This document shows positions 9,454 through 17,849 of a stretch of 64,000 bases of DNA, piece after piece. Numbering within the stretch: the first letter of the stretch is position 1; every line of letters begins with the position of its first letter. Source of the stretch: Bacillota bacterium. GTDB lineage: Bacteria; Bacillota; Clostridia; Acetivibrionales; DTU013. A program made the position numbers and the translations under genes. Under the pieces are notes generated by a model. That model was not told the DNA's origin and searched no databases. It saw nothing but the letters and a program-made list of their open reading frames with translations. The stretch spans positions 127,056-191,055 of the forward strand of contig JAFABI010000010.1 in the NCBI GenBank assembly GCA_023426125.1, written 5' to 3'.

Positions 9454-9570
9454 TCAAACACCTTCTCATCATCTCGTTGCTGACTTCATAAGCTCGGAAT
9501 TCTCGGTGCTTTCCGATATCATCATCAAGTCCAGTTTTTCTCTCAGTTTCTCCATTTTTTCTTTATCCAT
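9446..9570 (-). pseudogene. Frameshifted Spo0E-like phosphatase remnant
   Basis: ATG 9570 sits behind a strong GGGGGG ribosome site and begins KMEKLREKLDLMM, like the first helix of Spo0E-type aspartyl-phosphate phosphatases. The frame stops at 9469 after 33 codons. Shifting one base near the ELM codons restores a continuation reading YEVSNEM before a stop at 9446, which resembles the family's helix-2 signature (SQELD-like). I infer a single-base loss in a formerly functional gene. A second, intact Spo0E-like gene lies at 16400. The rest of the 9324-9716 gap holds only the SNF2 ribosome site. Confidence 0.5.
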
Positions 9571-9716
9571 AACTTCCCCCCTGGAGTATACATCTGTCCC
9601 TTTTTTAAATGCATCCTTTTTTTAAGACCGGGTATGCCGTCGGATTTATATCTGCTATAATATCCTAAGAATGTTTTATACAGCTATAGTTAAATTTCCA
9701 TATATGGGAGGTATGC

Positions 9717-12416
9717 TTGAAAACTCAAGCCACAACAACCGTAACAGGCAATGATGCTTTAAATACAAGAAGAGAAATTATCGTCCTGATCCATCCGGAA
9801 GGGTTTGGGCTTGACTGGCAGGAGACGGATGCGCCATTGGAAAGCAGTCATGTTCGTGTTCAGCAGGATTTTTTTGAGAAATGGCGTGATAATCCGTACA
9901 AAGCCCTTTTCTGCCTTGGCTTTACAGGCTTGTCCGTACCCGTATCCGATTCACTCCATTTTCTTTGCACGACCGCTTCTATCTTTGTAAAAGCCTTATC
10001 CAAAAAGCCGGACATCGAATTTTTAAGAGAAAAAACTGTTGTCGAACCGGACCCGGGAGAAATAGAAAGTATCATTAACAATGCACCCTTCATGAATGGC
10101 AAGGAGTATATAGGCAGTGAATGGGTCACGCAGGTATGGCAAAAGCTGAACGATTCATTTATAGACCAGATCAGCCATTACCAGGGCAGCGTCGCAGAGT
10201 TTTTTGCCTTGCTGAATCCCTTTGTCCATACTATGGGGCGGATATTTTTCCATCTTGTCGAAAGCAAAAAGGACGACTATCCCTTTGCTTTCATGGCTAC
10301 TTATTCCTCCATGGTTTCAAATGAAGGAAAAACACGGCATCTTCCTCTAAAAAACGCACTTGCGGAATATAAAAACGACAATAAAAAATTGCTGGAGCTT
10401 CTGTCCACTGTTAACAAGGCCTCGCAAAAAAGTGATTTTATTTACGGCATGGTTGACTCAGGCGAAATATTTCATCCCATTGGATTAATAGCAAGCGAAG
10501 CATACACCTTCCTCAAGGAAATACCCATATACGAGGAAGCGGGTATTCTTTGCCGCATACCCAACTGGTGGAAAAGCAAATCCAATTCTCTACGGCTATC
10601 GGTCAAAATCGGTACAAAGCCGCCTTCACTCCTGGGATTTGACGCGCTTGTGGATTTTGACGCACAGATATCCATGGGTGATGATAAATTGACGATCGCC
10701 GAATTGAAAAAATTGCTTTCTGAAACAGAAGGACTGGCCTTCATCAAAGGCAAATGGGTCGAGGTCAATCACGAAAAGCTCAAAGAGACGCTCCTGGCAT
10801 ATGAACAGGCGCAGAAGCTTATGGGCGGGAATGATATGACCCTGCTGGAAGCCATGAGGTTTCAGTTGAACCCGGCCGAAACGCTGAATCTTAAGGATAA
10901 AGCCGGAGAAATCGAGATTACCAACGGACAATGGCTGAATACCGTTGTTTCCAGATTGACTCATCCTGAAAGCATGGAAACGGTATATGCCGGAAAGGAT
11001 TTTCATGCGGACTTGCGGTCATACCAGGAAAGAGGACTGGCATGGCTGCATTTTATGAAATCCCTTGGCCTTGGAGCCTGTCTTGCCGATGACATGGGGC
11101 TTGGAAAGACCATTCAGGTCATTGCCCTTTTAAATTACATAAGATCTGTAAAAAAGGAAAAAGCGCTGCTTGTAATCCCAGCGTCCTTGATCGGCAACTG
11201 GATGAATGAAATAGCCAGGTTTGCGCCCTCGCTGAAGTATTATGTCCTGCATCCCTCTGAAAACAGTGGTACAGGCCTGGAGGAAGCGGAAATAACCGAA
11301 CAGTATGAATTGTTCATAACAACCTACGGTATGCTTTTAAGGTATGACTGGCTGAAGGAAATTTCCTGGAATACAGTGATCCTGGATGAGGCACAGGCGA
11401 TTAAAAACCCGGAAACCAGGCAGACAAAGGCGGCAAAACAGCTGAAGGCAGCCTATCGGATTGCAATGACTGGAACTCCTGTGGAAAACAGGCTTTCAGA
11501 CCTCTGGTCATTGTTTGATTTCCTCAACAAGGGACTTCTGGGGAGCCCAAAGGAATTTACGGATTTCACCAAAAGGTTAAAGGAAAATCCATCCGATTAT
11601 TCACGGCTGAAAAAAGCTGTCAGCCCATTTATTTTAAGAAGGCTGAAAACAGATAAGACTATCCTTACGGACCTGCCCGAAAAGATTGAAATGAAGACCT
11701 ACTCTGTGCTGTCAAAGAAACAGGCGGCCCTGTATGATTCCCTCGTGGAAGAGATCAAAGCCAGGCTTGAGTCTTCGGAGGACGGGATTGAAAGAAAAGG
11801 GCTGATACTGTCCTCCATTATGAAATTCAAGCAGATTTGCAATCATCCCGATCAATACCTGGGACAGGCTTTTTATACGGAAAATGAAAGCGGAAAATAT
11901 GCAAGGCTCAGAGAAATTTGCGAGACAATTTATGAAAAAAGGGAGAGAGTCCTTGTATTCACACAGTTTAAAGAAATCACACAGCCTCTGAAAGAATTCC
12001 TCCAGTCCGTCTTTCATCATCAAGGCCTTATTTTGCATGGAGAGACGCCGGTAGCCAAAAGACGGGAAATTGTTGTAAATTTTCAAGGTCCTACGTATGT
12101 TCCGTTCCTGGTGCTTTCCATAAAAGCGGGAGGCGTAGGCTTGAACCTTACGTCGGCAAATCACGTGATACACTTTGACCGGTGGTGGAATCCGGCAGTG
12201 GAGAATCAAGCCACGGATAGAGCGTTCCGGATCGGGCAAAAGAAAAATGTCATCGTGCACAAATTTATTACCAAAGGTACAATTGAAGAGAAGATTGACA
12301 GGATGATCGAGGAAAAAACAAAGCTGTCCAGAGATATCATTCCGGATATCCAGGAGAGCTGGATCACGGAAATGGATAACAAGCAGCTGATGGATTTATT
12401 CAGGCTGGAAAGGTAG
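9717..12416 (+). CDS. SNF2-family DNA-dependent ATPase/helicase
   Basis: This 899-residue protein has a ~430-residue N-terminal region of the bacterial SNF2 type, then the helicase core. Motif I is DDMGLGKTIQV, motif II DEAQAIKN, motif III TGTPVENRLSDLWS; the C-terminal lobe has LVFTQFKE, GGVGLNLT and DRWWNPAVENQATDRAFRIGQ (motif VI). It probably remodels or translocates on DNA. TTG 9717 follows GGGAGG by five bases; an overlapping ATG at 9713 is in another frame and short. A SWIM-domain gene follows after six bases, a conserved operon pairing in Firmicutes. Confidence 0.93.
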   Translation: MKTQATTTVTGNDALNTRREIIVLIHPEGFGLDWQETDAPLESSHVRVQQDFFEKWRDNPYKALFCLGFTGLSVPVSDSLHFLCTTASIFVKALSKKPDIEFLREKTVVEPDPGEIESIINNAPFMNGKEYIGSEWVTQVWQKLNDSFIDQISHYQGSVAEFFALLNPFVHTMGRIFFHLVESKKDDYPFAFMATYSSMVSNEGKTRHLPLKNALAEYKNDNKKLLELLSTVNKASQKSDFIYGMVDSGEIFHPIGLIASEAYTFLKEIPIYEEAGILCRIPNWWKSKSNSLRLSVKIGTKPPSLLGFDALVDFDAQISMGDDKLTIAELKKLLSETEGLAFIKGKWVEVNHEKLKETLLAYEQAQKLMGGNDMTLLEAMRFQLNPAETLNLKDKAGEIEITNGQWLNTVVSRLTHPESMETVYAGKDFHADLRSYQERGLAWLHFMKSLGLGACLADDMGLGKTIQVIALLNYIRSVKKEKALLVIPASLIGNWMNEIARFAPSLKYYVLHPSENSGTGLEEAEITEQYELFITTYGMLLRYDWLKEISWNTVILDEAQAIKNPETRQTKAAKQLKAAYRIAMTGTPVENRLSDLWSLFDFLNKGLLGSPKEFTDFTKRLKENPSDYSRLKKAVSPFILRRLKTDKTILTDLPEKIEMKTYSVLSKKQAALYDSLVEEIKARLESSEDGIERKGLILSSIMKFKQICNHPDQYLGQAFYTENESGKYARLREICETIYEKRERVLVFTQFKEITQPLKEFLQSVFHHQGLILHGETPVAKRREIVVNFQGPTYVPFLVLSIKAGGVGLNLTSANHVIHFDRWWNPAVENQATDRAFRIGQKKNVIVHKFITKGTIEEKIDRMIEEKTKLSRDIIPDIQESWITEMDNKQLMDLFRLER

Positions 12417-12422
12417 GATACC

Positions 12423-13232
12423 ATGTCTTATAATGGTTTTGGAGAATATGTTTCTGTTGCTGAAAAGAAGGAACGCAACAGGAAGGCGGCAGAAAAGCTG
12501 AAAAAAAAGAATCCCGGTCTCGCACCGGTCGTGGTGAGCGGAAGAAAGCTGGCGTCCACATGGTGGGGAAAAGCCTGGAACGACAACCTTGAGAGCTATT
12601 CCGACTATGCAAACCGCATGGGCAGAGGGCGCAGCTATATATCCCACGGCGCAATCCTTGACCTTCAGATAGTTCCGGGAAAGGTTACCGCCCTTGTGCA
12701 GGGAAGCAAAAGAAAGCCCTATGAGATCGGTATTTTCATCCATCCGCTGGATAAAGCCGCATGGGAGAAAATCGTCAAGGCCTGCGAAGGAAAAATCGAA
12801 TCGCTGCAGGAATTGGTGGAGGGCAAGTTCCCAAAAGCCCTTGATGAGCTGTTCACAGCCAGAGGCAACGGGCTTTTCCCTGCTTCAAAGGAAATCCAGC
12901 TTAGCTGCAGCTGCCCCGATTATGCCGGCATGTGCAAACACATTGCCGCTTCCCTGTATGGGATAGGCGTTAGGCTTGATGAGAACCCGGCGCTTTTCTT
13001 CACTCTACGTAATGTCAATATTGATGAATTGATTTCAAAGGCTGTCGTGCAAAAATCAGAGACGCTTCTTAGCAAATCCGGAAGAAAGAGCAGGAGAGTT
13101 ATTAAAAGCGACGATATTTCGGCGATGTTTGGTATCGAGCTGGAGGATGAAACGCGGGAGCCCGGAAAGGAAGATGCGGCAGCAATAAAAAAGGCCGCAG
13201 GAAAAAGAGGGAGAAAGCCCGGGATAAAGTAG
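12423..13232 (+). CDS. SWIM zinc-finger protein
   Basis: 269 residues. Residues ~160-180 contain the SWIM zinc ligand pattern (CSCPDYAGMCKH, Cx1C...CxH). The N-terminus has the family segment GRKLASTWWGKAWNDNLESYSDYANRMGRGRSY. The C-terminus is a basic, low-complexity tail suited to nucleic-acid contact. It starts six bases after the SNF2 gene and is surely co-transcribed with it. SNF2/SWIM pairs recur in bacteria and are thought to act together on DNA, but the process is not established. Confidence 0.9.
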   Translation: MSYNGFGEYVSVAEKKERNRKAAEKLKKKNPGLAPVVVSGRKLASTWWGKAWNDNLESYSDYANRMGRGRSYISHGAILDLQIVPGKVTALVQGSKRKPYEIGIFIHPLDKAAWEKIVKACEGKIESLQELVEGKFPKALDELFTARGNGLFPASKEIQLSCSCPDYAGMCKHIAASLYGIGVRLDENPALFFTLRNVNIDELISKAVVQKSETLLSKSGRKSRRVIKSDDISAMFGIELEDETREPGKEDAAAIKKAAGKRGRKPGIK

Positions 13233-13348
13233 AACCTTGCTGTAAATCAGCCTTCGGGCAATGCTACTTACAATAACAGAATCCTTGAGATGCCATAGGA
13301 AGATAAGTACGCACAGCTTGCACCATAAAAATCAACCGACTCGTCCCC

Positions 13349-14332
13349 TTATTCCACCGATGCCGGCGCAAGACCCTGTACAAAATTCCCCGCGCCATTG
13401 AACTGCGGTTCTATGACAAACTGGCCGGTCCTGTCTATATAGCCCCATTTGCCTGTCCTTTCATCTCCTTCAAGCACTGCCGCAAAACCTTCGCTGAAAT
13501 CTCGCGCATCTCCGAACCGGGCCTCAATGACAAGCTCTCCGCTTTTGTTGATATAGCCCCATTTGCCATTCTTTGCATCTCCGATTTTAACGGCGGCAAG
13601 GTCTTCGCTAAAAGAGCTCGCCCACGCATATTCAGGGGCTATCACCAGTTTACCGCTTTTGTCCATAAACCCCCAATCCGCCTTCTCCTGATCCCCGCTT
13701 AGCTTTACACTGCTCAGGCCGTCGCTGAAAGCGCCGCAATAAGCATACTGCGCTTTGATGACGACGTTTCCGTCCCTGCCGATAAAACCGGTTTTAAGGT
13801 TTTCCGTGCTTCCGGTGCCATAAAGCGCAAGGTCTTCGCTGAATATGGAGGCAATGTCGAATTTAGGGGCAATCACCGTTTTGCCTTCATAATCAATGTA
13901 TCCGTATTTCCCTTCTCCCGCAAATTTGACCGGAGCCAGACCCTTCACGAAGACCGATGCATCTTTATATTCCGTAGCGATTTTGGTGTTTCCGTCTTTA
14001 CCGATATACGTCCATACGCCGGCATCTTCACTGCCTGTCCTCACAGGGCACAAGCCTTCATAGAAAGCTCTTACCCTGTCATATTTCGCCTCAATAACCA
14101 TATTCCCCTTTGTATCGACAAACCCCCATTTGCCGTATTGGCTGCTCCCCACCATCACGCCCGCCAGCCCTTCGCTGAAACTCTGTGCGCCTCCGTATTG
14201 CGCTGTGATGACAAAGCTGCCGGTTTTATCAATAAAGCCGTAGTTATATTGGGTCCCCATCATGGAGCATCCGGAAAATACCACTCCTGCAATCAAAAAT
14301 GCTACAAACACTATGACCGTTTTTCTTATCAT
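13349..14332 (-). CDS. WG-repeat lipoprotein
   Basis: 327 residues. The N-terminus is a lipoprotein signal (VAFLIAGVVFSGC, lipobox cysteine at ~22), so the protein is probably anchored to the outer face of the membrane. The remainder is eight WG-type repeats (for example WGFVDTKGNMVI, WGYINKSGELVI, WGYIDRTGQFVI), each ~38 residues, forming a beta-propeller-like fold. The function of WG repeats is not established; binding is likely. ATG 14332 lies six bases after AGGAGG; the GTG at 14338 is too close to that site. It is monocistronic. Confidence 0.85.
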   Translation of the reverse strand: MIRKTVIVFVAFLIAGVVFSGCSMMGTQYNYGFIDKTGSFVITAQYGGAQSFSEGLAGVMVGSSQYGKWGFVDTKGNMVIEAKYDRVRAFYEGLCPVRTGSEDAGVWTYIGKDGNTKIATEYKDASVFVKGLAPVKFAGEGKYGYIDYEGKTVIAPKFDIASIFSEDLALYGTGSTENLKTGFIGRDGNVVIKAQYAYCGAFSDGLSSVKLSGDQEKADWGFMDKSGKLVIAPEYAWASSFSEDLAAVKIGDAKNGKWGYINKSGELVIEARFGDARDFSEGFAAVLEGDERTGKWGYIDRTGQFVIEPQFNGAGNFVQGLAPASVE

Positions 14333-14481
14333 TTCCACCCTCCTGTTGATTGTCCAGCAGGGCTATTATATCATTTATGCTTATGTCGGTAAATCATTAA
14401 CTAAAACTTACCTGTATTGGCCCAATTCGCGAAAAGCAACAATGCAAAGTCGTACTTCAATTTGTAATATGAAAAAGCATA

Positions 14482-14531
14482 AGGGCGCGCATTGCGCGTC
14501 CGCAAATGCAATCTATATCAAACAGCTTTGG
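14482..14531. repeat. Partial copy of GGGGCGCGC...TCCGCAAATGCAATCTA repeat
   Basis: The left half of a palindromic intergenic repeat, found complete at 29941, 30148 and 39772, is present here and diverges after AAACAGCT. Confidence 0.7.
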
Positions 14532-14561
14532 ATAGTCCCTCCCCTGGATATCGCTTTAGGC

Positions 14562-14600
14562 AAAAGCAAAGCCAGGGACGGTTCCTGGCTTGCTTTTTGA
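14562..14600 (-). terminator. Terminator of the 14635-15729 gene
   Basis: The hairpin AAAAGCAAAGCCAGG / CCTGGCTTGCTTTT (14562-14576 with 14584-14597) has a T-rich exit on the minus strand. It sits just past the stop of the P-loop protein gene. Confidence 0.6.
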
Positions 14601-14634
14601 AATATGCAGGAGAGAAAGACGGTCAACCCTTTGC

Positions 14635-15729
14635 CTATATCTCTGCGGCATAGGCCGTAATCCTCGCCATTACAGATTCCCAGCATCTCTGGACAGCTTC
14701 AAAATCCATATTGGGTATGTAATAGGCTTCCATATGATCATGAAGCCCTTTAGCCCGGGCTATGGTATCAAGCCCTTTCTGAAGCAGCGACTCAAAGGTT
14801 TTTTCGTTGTACTCCAATTCTTCCGAATATTTTTTCAGGATCTCCGGATACAGGAATTCATTCAGATCTATTTCCATAAGGGCTTCCTGTTCTGTGCTGT
14901 GATATTTGTTGCAGGTCGCAATGGAAATACCTTTCTCCGGAACTACCAGGTGCTCCAGTTTCTCAGGATTTAGCGGACAGTAATAAGCTTCGGTATGGAA
15001 GCCCTTTTCCATCGCCGCTGCTTTCACCTTCTCCAGCAGGCTTTCAGTTCCGGTACCGGCCGCGCCCCTAATTATATAAAGCTTTCCCGTAAGGATGTTA
15101 TCAAGGAAATTCTGCAACCCCGCGGGAGTAAGAGCGCTGGCAAAAAGCCTTCTTTCCCTTCCCTCCTTGCCTGCAACCGGATCCTCCGCAAACAATGCCT
15201 TCAAGAGTCTGTCAGCGGCAGCATTCAGCTTTGCCCTGTCCAGAGCCCATCCGTTGATTACGGCAGTATCTTCATAGACCGAAGCTGCAGCGTTTATGTA
15301 CCTGTAAGCCCTTGCAAAAAGGCGGCCCACTTCTTTATTGACATTTAAAATTTCTTCTTTTTTTGCCCGCAAGCCCTCTTCCTTCCAAAAATCGCCCAAA
15401 TGAATTATTTCATCCACCGCTCCCGGATTTCTCGGATCGACGATATGCGGAGACGTGCCGTCGATCATTGCAATTCCCAGCTTTGGTATGACAATGCCAT
15501 CCAGGCTTCCATTATCGCTGGAGCAATGCATGAACTCAGCATCGTAGCCCAGCTCCACCAGCTCCTGAGCCGTTTTTTTCATAAATGTACTTTTCCCCAC
15601 ACCAGGTCCGCCTTTGATGACAAAAATCCTCCTGGCCTCCTCCTGTGGTAATATGTAATTGTAAAAGCTGTGAAATCCTTTCGGCGTGTTTCCTCCGGGA
15701 AACATATGCCTTATATTTCCTTTAGACAT
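14635..15729 (-). CDS. P-loop nucleotide-binding protein (PRK06851-like family)
   Basis: About 364 residues with two related halves. The first has a clear P-loop, IKGGPGVGKSTFM; the second has a degenerate one, IRGAAGTGTESLL, suggesting an internal duplication in which one site lost function. This matches the conserved Firmicutes family provisionally named PRK06851, whose substrate is unknown and is sometimes described as a nucleotide kinase-like ATPase. ATG 15729 has a run of G nine bases upstream and is preferred; ATG 15765 would add 12 residues. A terminator follows at 14562-14600. Confidence 0.82.
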   Translation of the reverse strand: MSKGNIRHMFPGGNTPKGFHSFYNYILPQEEARRIFVIKGGPGVGKSTFMKKTAQELVELGYDAEFMHCSSDNGSLDGIVIPKLGIAMIDGTSPHIVDPRNPGAVDEIIHLGDFWKEEGLRAKKEEILNVNKEVGRLFARAYRYINAAASVYEDTAVINGWALDRAKLNAAADRLLKALFAEDPVAGKEGRERRLFASALTPAGLQNFLDNILTGKLYIIRGAAGTGTESLLEKVKAAAMEKGFHTEAYYCPLNPEKLEHLVVPEKGISIATCNKYHSTEQEALMEIDLNEFLYPEILKKYSEELEYNEKTFESLLQKGLDTIARAKGLHDHMEAYYIPNMDFEAVQRCWESVMARITAYAAEI

Positions 15730-15997
15730 GAAAAAAATCCCCCCATCGCGACGTTTTGCCCCCATTGGCTATTAATAGAATATGCAGAACAATGAGAATA
15801 TGATCTTATGAAATCACGGCCGTCCCGATCCCATTCCGCTTTCGAAACCTTTTCTGATAAACCGTCCTTGATTGGACAAAATGAATTAGCAGTTTAATGA
15901 CACCTTATAGTAGCAACTACTCGTATGGCAGTAATCATGTTGATGCTGTTAGCTTTTCATTATTGAAGAAAAGAAAGGCCTTGTGTAAATCCGTTTC

Positions 15998-16240
15998 CTA
16001 TTTTATTTCCTGTTCCAGATCAGAAAACACATCGCAATCGAAAAAATCCCGAACACTGATTCCAAATCCGTCACACAGCTTTTTAATAGTGGCAATCCCT
16101 GTATTATACGTTGTGCCGTTCACAATATCATTGACAGTTGACTGCGTGACGCCTGAAACATTGCTAAGAGCATTGATTGTCAGATTCTGCCTTTTACACA
16201 ACTCTTCAATACGTTTGATTACCGCTTGAGAAATATTCAT
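15998..16240 (-). CDS. XRE/Cro-CI family HTH regulator
   Basis: 80 residues, almost entirely one helix-turn-helix domain: IEELCKRQNLTINALSNVSGVTQSTVNDIVNG forms the HTH, followed by ATIKKLCDGFGISVRDFF. The acidic tail is short. ATG 16240 follows AGGAGCG. It is divergent from a Spo0E-like gene, and three palindromes of the form AACGG-N4-CCGTT lie between them. One covers this gene's own ribosome site and two frame the partner's promoter. It is therefore probably a self-repressing switch that also controls the partner. Confidence 0.88.
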   Translation of the reverse strand: MNISQAVIKRIEELCKRQNLTINALSNVSGVTQSTVNDIVNGTTYNTGIATIKKLCDGFGISVRDFFDCDVFSDLEQEIK

Positions 16241-16251
16241 TTTATCGCTCC

Positions 16252-16357
16252 TAACGTTCTTCCGTTAATCAAAGGATATCAATTACTCCTAAAAATGGTT
16301 AACGGAATACCGTTGAAATAATTTCAGGATAAGTTTATACTAACGGTATACCGTTAA
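16252..16357. promoter_or_regulatory. Three palindromic operators and the Spo0E-like promoter
   Basis: Palindromes TAACG-N6-CGTTA (16252-16267), AACGGAATACCGTT (16301-16314) and TAACGGTATACCGTTA (16341-16356) lie in the divergent region. A plus-strand promoter TTGAAA (16313-16318), 17-base spacer, TATACT (16336-16341) sits so that the second site touches the -35 and the third starts at the -10. This is a classic repressor layout. Confidence 0.75.
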
Positions 16358-16399
16358 CGCAAGGTTTATCTGCGAAAATAAAGCAAAGGAGTTTTCAGC

Positions 16400-16576
16400 A
16401 TGAAACAGAAAAGTTACAATGAAAAGCTGAAAAAAGAGAAAGAAAAACTGGAAAGGCTTGTGGACGAAGCTTTAAAGAACGGCGTTCCCCTTGCTCTAGA
16501 TGAGTCTGTTATGGCACAAAGCCGCAAGATTGATATATTGATACTTTCAGTAAGAAAATCTTCGCCATGGTATTGA
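16400..16576 (+). CDS. Spo0E-like aspartyl-phosphate phosphatase
   Basis: 58 residues, starting at ATG 16400 with AAGGAG upstream. The protein is a two-helix hairpin: helix 1 KLKKEKEKLERLVDEALKNG, turn VPLALDES, helix 2 VMAQSRKIDILIL. The SRKID segment matches the family signature (S-x-x-L/I-D) whose aspartate lies in the active site. Family members dephosphorylate Spo0A~P and delay sporulation. It is divergent from an XRE regulator whose probable operators cover its promoter, so its level is likely switched. The exact target is inferred. Confidence 0.75.
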   Translation: MKQKSYNEKLKKEKEKLERLVDEALKNGVPLALDESVMAQSRKIDILILSVRKSSPWY

Positions 16577-16644
16577 TATTTCCATTATATAGTTACAGAA
16601 GAAAATGAAATGGTAAAATAAAACGAGAAAAAATCCGAATTCAC

Positions 16645-16673
16645 TTGAGGTTAAACCATTCCTCTTGTATACT
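16645..16673 (+). promoter_or_regulatory. Promoter upstream of small ORF at 16722
   Basis: TTGAGG (16645-16650), a 17-base spacer and TATACT (16668-16673) form a well-placed promoter in the 16577-16966 gap. Confidence 0.45.
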
Positions 16674-16721
16674 TAATATAATATAACACAATTGTTTTGT
16701 CCAGCAAGGGAGGGTATTAGC

Positions 16722-16781
16722 GTGAAAGAACTTAAATTAAGCCAAAATCGTGGTTTAGACACAAAAACAAAGCTCACGTAG
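16722..16781 (+). CDS. Possible 19-aa peptide
   Basis: GTG 16722 stands behind a strong GGGAGGG site and downstream of a good promoter. The frame stops after 19 codons (basic, polar product). A one-base shift would extend reading to about 16872, so this may be either a leader peptide or the broken start of a small gene. The 16782-16966 remainder has no clear ORF; a GC-rich hairpin (16937-16953) precedes the next gene. Confidence 0.3.
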   Translation: MKELKLSQNRGLDTKTKLT

Positions 16782-16966
16782 TGAACTTGTTTAAAAAGTA
16801 TTCCCACCTTAGTAAAACTAGGCGCACCTGCACATCCGCAGCAAACGGGTGGGTGCATCTGATACTGATGCCTTAGTAATAAGTTTATTGTAACACGAAA
16901 ATTTGAAAATGTGAACCACTTTCATTACTATTTGTGCCGCCGCTTGGCGGCGGAATGGAGATTATC

Positions 16967-17230
16967 ATGATTTGGGAGGATGTTAAAAAGGCATACCCTA
17001 ACCAGTGGGTAATTATCGAGGCCATTGAAGCACACACGAATGGCGACAAAAGAATTCTTGAAAGTATAACGGTAGTTGATACATTCCGTGAAGATAATAA
17101 TAAGGCACTGCTTGAATATGTTAAGTTGCATCGGAGGTACCGGGATAGAGAAATGTACGTTGTTCACACTTCCAGGCACGAACTAGATATTATTGAACAA
17201 AGATGGATTGGTGTGAGAGCGGACATATGA
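16967..17230 (+). CDS. Small conserved-looking protein paired with a retropepsin
   Basis: 87 residues, unrecognised family. It has a short beta/alpha pattern (WVIIEAIEAHT...ITVVDTF...ALLEYVKLHRRYRDREMYVVHTSRHELDI), soluble, with no signal or membrane segment. ATG 16967 follows GGAG by seven bases; in-frame GTG 16934 and ATG 16955 lack that site. The stop overlaps the start of the aspartyl protease gene (ATGA), so the two are translationally coupled and presumably act together. Confidence 0.75.
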   Translation: MIWEDVKKAYPNQWVIIEAIEAHTNGDKRILESITVVDTFREDNNKALLEYVKLHRRYRDREMYVVHTSRHELDIIEQRWIGVRADI

Positions 17231-17601
17231 TTATTAAAACACGATATGGGCTACCTTTTATTGAGGTTGAGCTTCTCCACAATGGAAAAATACTTCGCTT
17301 TGAAAATTTTCTTTTAGATACCGGTTCCGCATCCACTCTAATAGCTGCTGAGATTGCTGTCCAGTTGGGTTTAGGGCCTGAGCCAAATGATACAATACGG
17401 GAAATACGCGGTGTCGGTGGTACAGAATATGTCTATGAAAAATGCATTGAAAAAATACATTTAGGTTCAAGACATTTGAAAAACTTCAAGATTCAAATCG
17501 GCGATATGAATTATGGCTTTGAAATGGACGGTATTATTGGTTATAACTTTTTAAAAGCATCGAAATTGTTAATTGACCTAGATAAAATGATAGTAGAATA
17601 A
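17227..17601 (+). CDS. Retropepsin-like aspartyl protease family protein
   Basis: 124 residues, one retropepsin-type lobe. The catalytic motif LLDTGSASTLI is at about 29-39, followed by the flap-side strand RGVGGTEYVYEK and the hydrophobic-Gly motif DGIIGYNFLKA. As in retroviral proteases, a homodimer would be needed for a full active site. No signal peptide is visible, so it is probably cytosolic. ATG 17227 overlaps the previous stop; the upstream ATG 17203 lies inside that gene. The substrate is unknown; the coupled 87-residue protein is the obvious candidate partner or substrate. Confidence 0.83.
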   Translation: MIIKTRYGLPFIEVELLHNGKILRFENFLLDTGSASTLIAAEIAVQLGLGPEPNDTIREIRGVGGTEYVYEKCIEKIHLGSRHLKNFKIQIGDMNYGFEMDGIIGYNFLKASKLLIDLDKMIVE

Positions 17602-17849
17602 GCTTATATTCAGCCAAATGGCAACAGTAATAGAAGGTATATCACGACTTGTTATTCTCAATGTATGTCATAACAGTCCCTTGCGCTACCTGCCCTCTAT
17701 TTTGCTTTTCTGCAGGGGGAATAATAATCCATCACTAATATCTTTGCTCCCCTGTCTACGGGAGCTTTAAACTTCTCGAAGGAATAATATTCCATCTCAA
17801 AGCCGCCGGCAGATGGTCATGGGTTGTTCTTTCCCCCCGCAGCATAGCT

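Noticed and set aside
9326..9625. 99-aa plus-strand frame after spoVB-like gene
   Set aside because: No ribosome site; the opposite strand carries the Spo0E-like remnant with a strong one.
16782..16872. Shifted continuation of the 16722 peptide
   Set aside because: A one-base shift gives a longer frame, but no family match supports it.
17697..17795. 32-aa minus-strand frame reading EYYSFEKFKAP
   Set aside because: Looks protein-like and may be the tail of a decayed gene, but has no start signal or recognised relative; not enough to call.
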